Assembly: GCA_903859155.1 (NCBI GenBank) | Contig: CAIOLO010000027.1 | Coordinates: forward strand, 1-52,896 | From: an uncultured beta proteobacterium | GTDB lineage: Bacteria; Pseudomonadota; Gammaproteobacteria; Burkholderiales; SG8-39 | Direction of reading: 5' to 3' | Length of the DNA stretch: 52,896 nucleotides | Shown here: piece after piece, positions 50,899 to 52,896 of the stretch | Position numbering within the stretch: the first letter of the stretch is position 1 | Layout: every line of letters starts with the position of its first letter | The notes under the pieces: model-generated | Database searches by the model: none | Told to the model about the DNA's origin: nothing | Seen by the model: the letters and a program-made list of their open reading frames with translations, nothing else | Made by a program: the position numbers and the translations under genes

Positions 50899-52332
50899 AT
50901 GCCGATGACAACAGCCGCTGCCAGAAGACGCGCCGTGCCTGCGGCTGCGGGCGCGCTGCTGGCGCTGCTGGCCGGCTGTGGCACGTTCAACGCACCGCCG
51001 CCTTCGCACGGCGTGGCAATGCCTGCGGGTTACACGCAAACGCCGGCGGGGCGGCCGACACTTCTTGCCGCGGACTGGTGGCAGGGATTCGGCTCGGGCG
51101 AGCTGGCCGCGCTGATTGCCGCGGCGCTCGAAGGCAGCCCCGATCTGGCCATCGCCATACGCCGCATAGAGCAAGCCGAGGCGCAGGCCCGTGTGGCGGG
51201 TGCGCCGCTGTTTCCCGTGCTCAATCTCAACGCCGGCAGCTCGCGCGCCGAATCGCGCGCCGCAGGCGCCAGCCGCACCGCCACCGGCGACGCGAGCAGC
51301 CTGTCGCTGTCGGCAAGTTACGAAATCGATTTCTGGGAGAAAAACGCCTCGGGCGCGCGCGCCGCGCTGTCCTCGCTCGCCGCCAGCCGCTTCGATGGCG
51401 AAACCGCGCGCCTGACACTGGTGTCGGGTGTCGCCAATGCCTACTTCCAGGTGCTCTCGGTGCGCGACCGGCTGCGCCTCGCGCGTGACAACATCGCCAT
51501 CGCCGAGCGCGTGCTGGCGGTGGTCGGCTCGCGGCTCAAGTTCGGCAATGCCTCGGGGCTCGATCTCAACCGCCAGCAAACCACGGTGCTGACGCAGCGC
51601 GCCGCGGTGCCACCGCTGCAATTGCAGGAGCGCCAGTCGCTTGCCGCGCTCGCCATATTGCTGGGACGCGCACCGCAAGGATTCAACATCGCGGCGAACT
51701 CGATTACCGCGCTGGGTGTGCCCGTGGCCTCCCCGGGACTGCCATCGGACCTGCTGCTGCGCCGTCCCGATCTGGCCAGCGCCGAGGCGCAACTGGCCGC
51801 GGCCAATGCCAACATCGGCGCCGCGCGCGCCGCGCTGCTGCCCTCGATACAGTTGACCGGTTCGGCGGGCGTGGCCACCTCTGCGCTGCTGTCGCTGGCG
51901 AATCCGGCGCGCTCGCTCAGCCTGGGCACCTCGCTGCTGCAGCCGATCTTCAACGCCGGGCGCCTGCAGGCGCAGGTCGATATCAGCGCGTCCCGTCAGG
52001 GCGAACTGGTGGAAACCTATCGCCGCGCGATTCTCGCCGCGCTCGCCGACGTGGAGAACAGCCTCGCTGCGGCCGGCCGCAGCGCCGAGCAGGAAGCGCT
52101 GCAGCAGCAGGTGCGTGACGGGGCCAGGCGCTCGCTGCAGCTGGCCGAACTGCGCTACAAGGCCGGGTCGGATGACCTGCTCACCGTGCTCGATGCGCAG
52201 CGCACGCTGTTCTCCGCGCAGGACCAGGCGGCGCAGGTGCTGCTGACGCGACTGCAGGCCTCGGTGGCGCTGTACAAGGCGCTGGGAGGCGGCTGGCGCA
52301 ATCCGGCGGTCAGTGCGCAAGCACCCCCTTAA
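50899..52332 (+). CDS. NodT/OprM-type outer-membrane efflux lipoprotein
   Basis: 477 residues. A lipobox LLAGC places the lipid-bearing Cys at residue 27. The OEP repeats are clear: DWWQGFGSGELAALI at the start of repeat one and LLRRPDLASAEAQLAAANAN at repeat two. It should form the trimeric exit duct for MacAB. The start one base after the macB stop (50899) has GGAG 4 bases away; ATG 50905 is an alternative with 10-base spacing. Confidence 0.93.
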   Translation: MPMTTAAARRRAVPAAAGALLALLAGCGTFNAPPPSHGVAMPAGYTQTPAGRPTLLAADWWQGFGSGELAALIAAALEGSPDLAIAIRRIEQAEAQARVAGAPLFPVLNLNAGSSRAESRAAGASRTATGDASSLSLSASYEIDFWEKNASGARAALSSLAASRFDGETARLTLVSGVANAYFQVLSVRDRLRLARDNIAIAERVLAVVGSRLKFGNASGLDLNRQQTTVLTQRAAVPPLQLQERQSLAALAILLGRAPQGFNIAANSITALGVPVASPGLPSDLLLRRPDLASAEAQLAAANANIGAARAALLPSIQLTGSAGVATSALLSLANPARSLSLGTSLLQPIFNAGRLQAQVDISASRQGELVETYRRAILAALADVENSLAAAGRSAEQEALQQQVRDGARRSLQLAELRYKAGSDDLLTVLDAQRTLFSAQDQAAQVLLTRLQASVALYKALGGGWRNPAVSAQAPP

Positions 52333-52628
52333 AGGATCGACAAAATGTAATGAATTATTTCTGCGAATGACCATTCCGCGTATGTTTACGGAAGATGGTA
52401 ATACCATATTAGGGCTATATCGCAGGCATCACATGAGTCATCAGCGCTGCATCAGCCGCAACGACATGCAATGGCGGAGTGATGGTGGTATTGCGAATAA
52501 ACGGGTGTCGCAATCATGATTCGTGCCCAAGGTTTCGCGTCACGCCGCAGGCCTGGTTTGCGTCCCGTTTGCCGTCTGAATGACGCGCAGCGCTCTACCG
52601 CTTTGCCGCGCGATCGAAAAACAATGGT
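52333..52628. other. Gap with AT-richer DNA after the efflux operon
   Basis: About 300 bases with lower GC than the surroundings between 52345 and 52520. Short frames occur (for example a 50-codon one from 52368), but none has family motifs. No terminator is obvious after the lipoprotein gene. Confidence 0.35.
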
Positions 52629-52896
52629 TCAGGACGGCTTCGACTTGTCCCCGGCCGCCTGCGCAAATCGGGCTACCGCCTCGCATAGATCATCGATCGT
52701 ATTGGGTTTGTAGATCAGTTCGCGTATGCCCGCGGCAGGCGCCTGGGCGCGCAGCTCCTCGGTGATGTAGCCCGAGGCCAGCACCACCGGCAGATCGGGG
52801 CGAATCTGCCGCAACGCCTGCGCCACCTCCAGCCCCGACATGCCCGGCATGTTGTAGTCGCTCACCGCCAGGTCGTATTGATCGGGGCAGGATCGC
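52629..52896 (-). CDS. C-terminal receiver domain of a response regulator or hybrid kinase (partial)
   Basis: A minus-strand frame that enters from the right edge. It carries the middle and end of a receiver domain: YDLAVSDYNMPGMSGLEVA (Asp in SDYN is the phospho-acceptor), then VVLASGYITEELRA and the Lys-Pro of LIYKPN. The wording of the sequence is typical of the receiver at the end of hybrid PAS sensor kinases. The N-terminal part is outside the window, so a stand-alone regulator cannot be excluded. Confidence 0.85.
   Translation of the reverse strand, partial: RSCPDQYDLAVSDYNMPGMSGLEVAQALRQIRPDLPVVLASGYITEELRAQAPAAGIRELIYKPNTIDDLCEAVARFAQAAGDKSKPS

Noticed and set aside
52345-52520. AT-richer stretch as a mobile element end or attachment site
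   Set aside because: No terminal inverted repeats, target duplication, integrase or transposase is visible nearby.

Overview
The window is GC-rich, densely coded bacterial chromosome. The order queA-tgt-yajC-secD-secF, the run perM-hda-HAD-pcnB-folK opposite purM, panB-panC-panD, and the several Bug/TctC-type solute-binding genes all point to a betaproteobacterium, probably of the Burkholderiales or a near relative. This is inferred from gene order and families; there is no rRNA gene to settle it. There is no CRISPR array, no intact insertion sequence and no replication origin.

Region 1 (1-2852) is a minus-strand Kai operon: kaiC, two consecutive kaiB genes, then the start of a probable PAS-type sensor kinase that runs off the left edge. 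A near-perfect FNR/ANR-type palindrome lies about 240 bases upstream of kaiC, and no kaiA is visible. The right edge (52629-52896) holds the end of a receiver-domain gene.

Region 2 (3153-18600) is an accessory catabolic region. It holds an SDR dehydrogenase, a dienelactone hydrolase, three MFS transporters, the alpha and beta subunits of a Rieske ring-hydroxylating oxygenase, a gamma-resorcylate-decarboxylase-like amidohydrolase, a flavin reductase, a luciferase-like flavin oxygenase, a beta-hydroxyacid dehydrogenase, a MetE-like protein, a TctC-type binding protein and a VapBC pair. It is littered with gene remnants: a 4,5-dihydroxyphthalate-decarboxylase-like stub and two broken TctC genes. 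It looks like an aromatic-acid uptake and degradation island undergoing turnover.

Region 3 (18618-21119) is the most unusual part: a minus-strand cluster of a small TusA-like protein, a DsrE-family protein and a fusion of a TusA-like domain to a MetE-like zinc methyltransferase core. The two TusA-like domains share a Cys-Gly motif in place of the usual Cys-Pro-x-Pro. I propose a sulfur-relay and methyl-transfer module of unknown substrate.

Region 4 (21705-27900) has a 54-codon orphan frame, a lone tatA, a YcnI and CopC-CopD copper pair, purB, a diheme cytochrome c and a cytochrome c'. Region 5 (28086-46624) is core housekeeping: protein export (secDF-yajC), queuosine (tgt, queA), tRNA-Leu(CAA), pantothenate (panBCD), a deoxynucleoside kinase, folK, pcnB, a HAD phosphatase, hda, perM, purM and dnaE. 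Region 6 (46721-52332) is a siderophore-interacting flavoprotein followed by a MacA-MacB-outer-membrane-lipoprotein tripartite exporter, a context that suggests siderophore or metallophore traffic.
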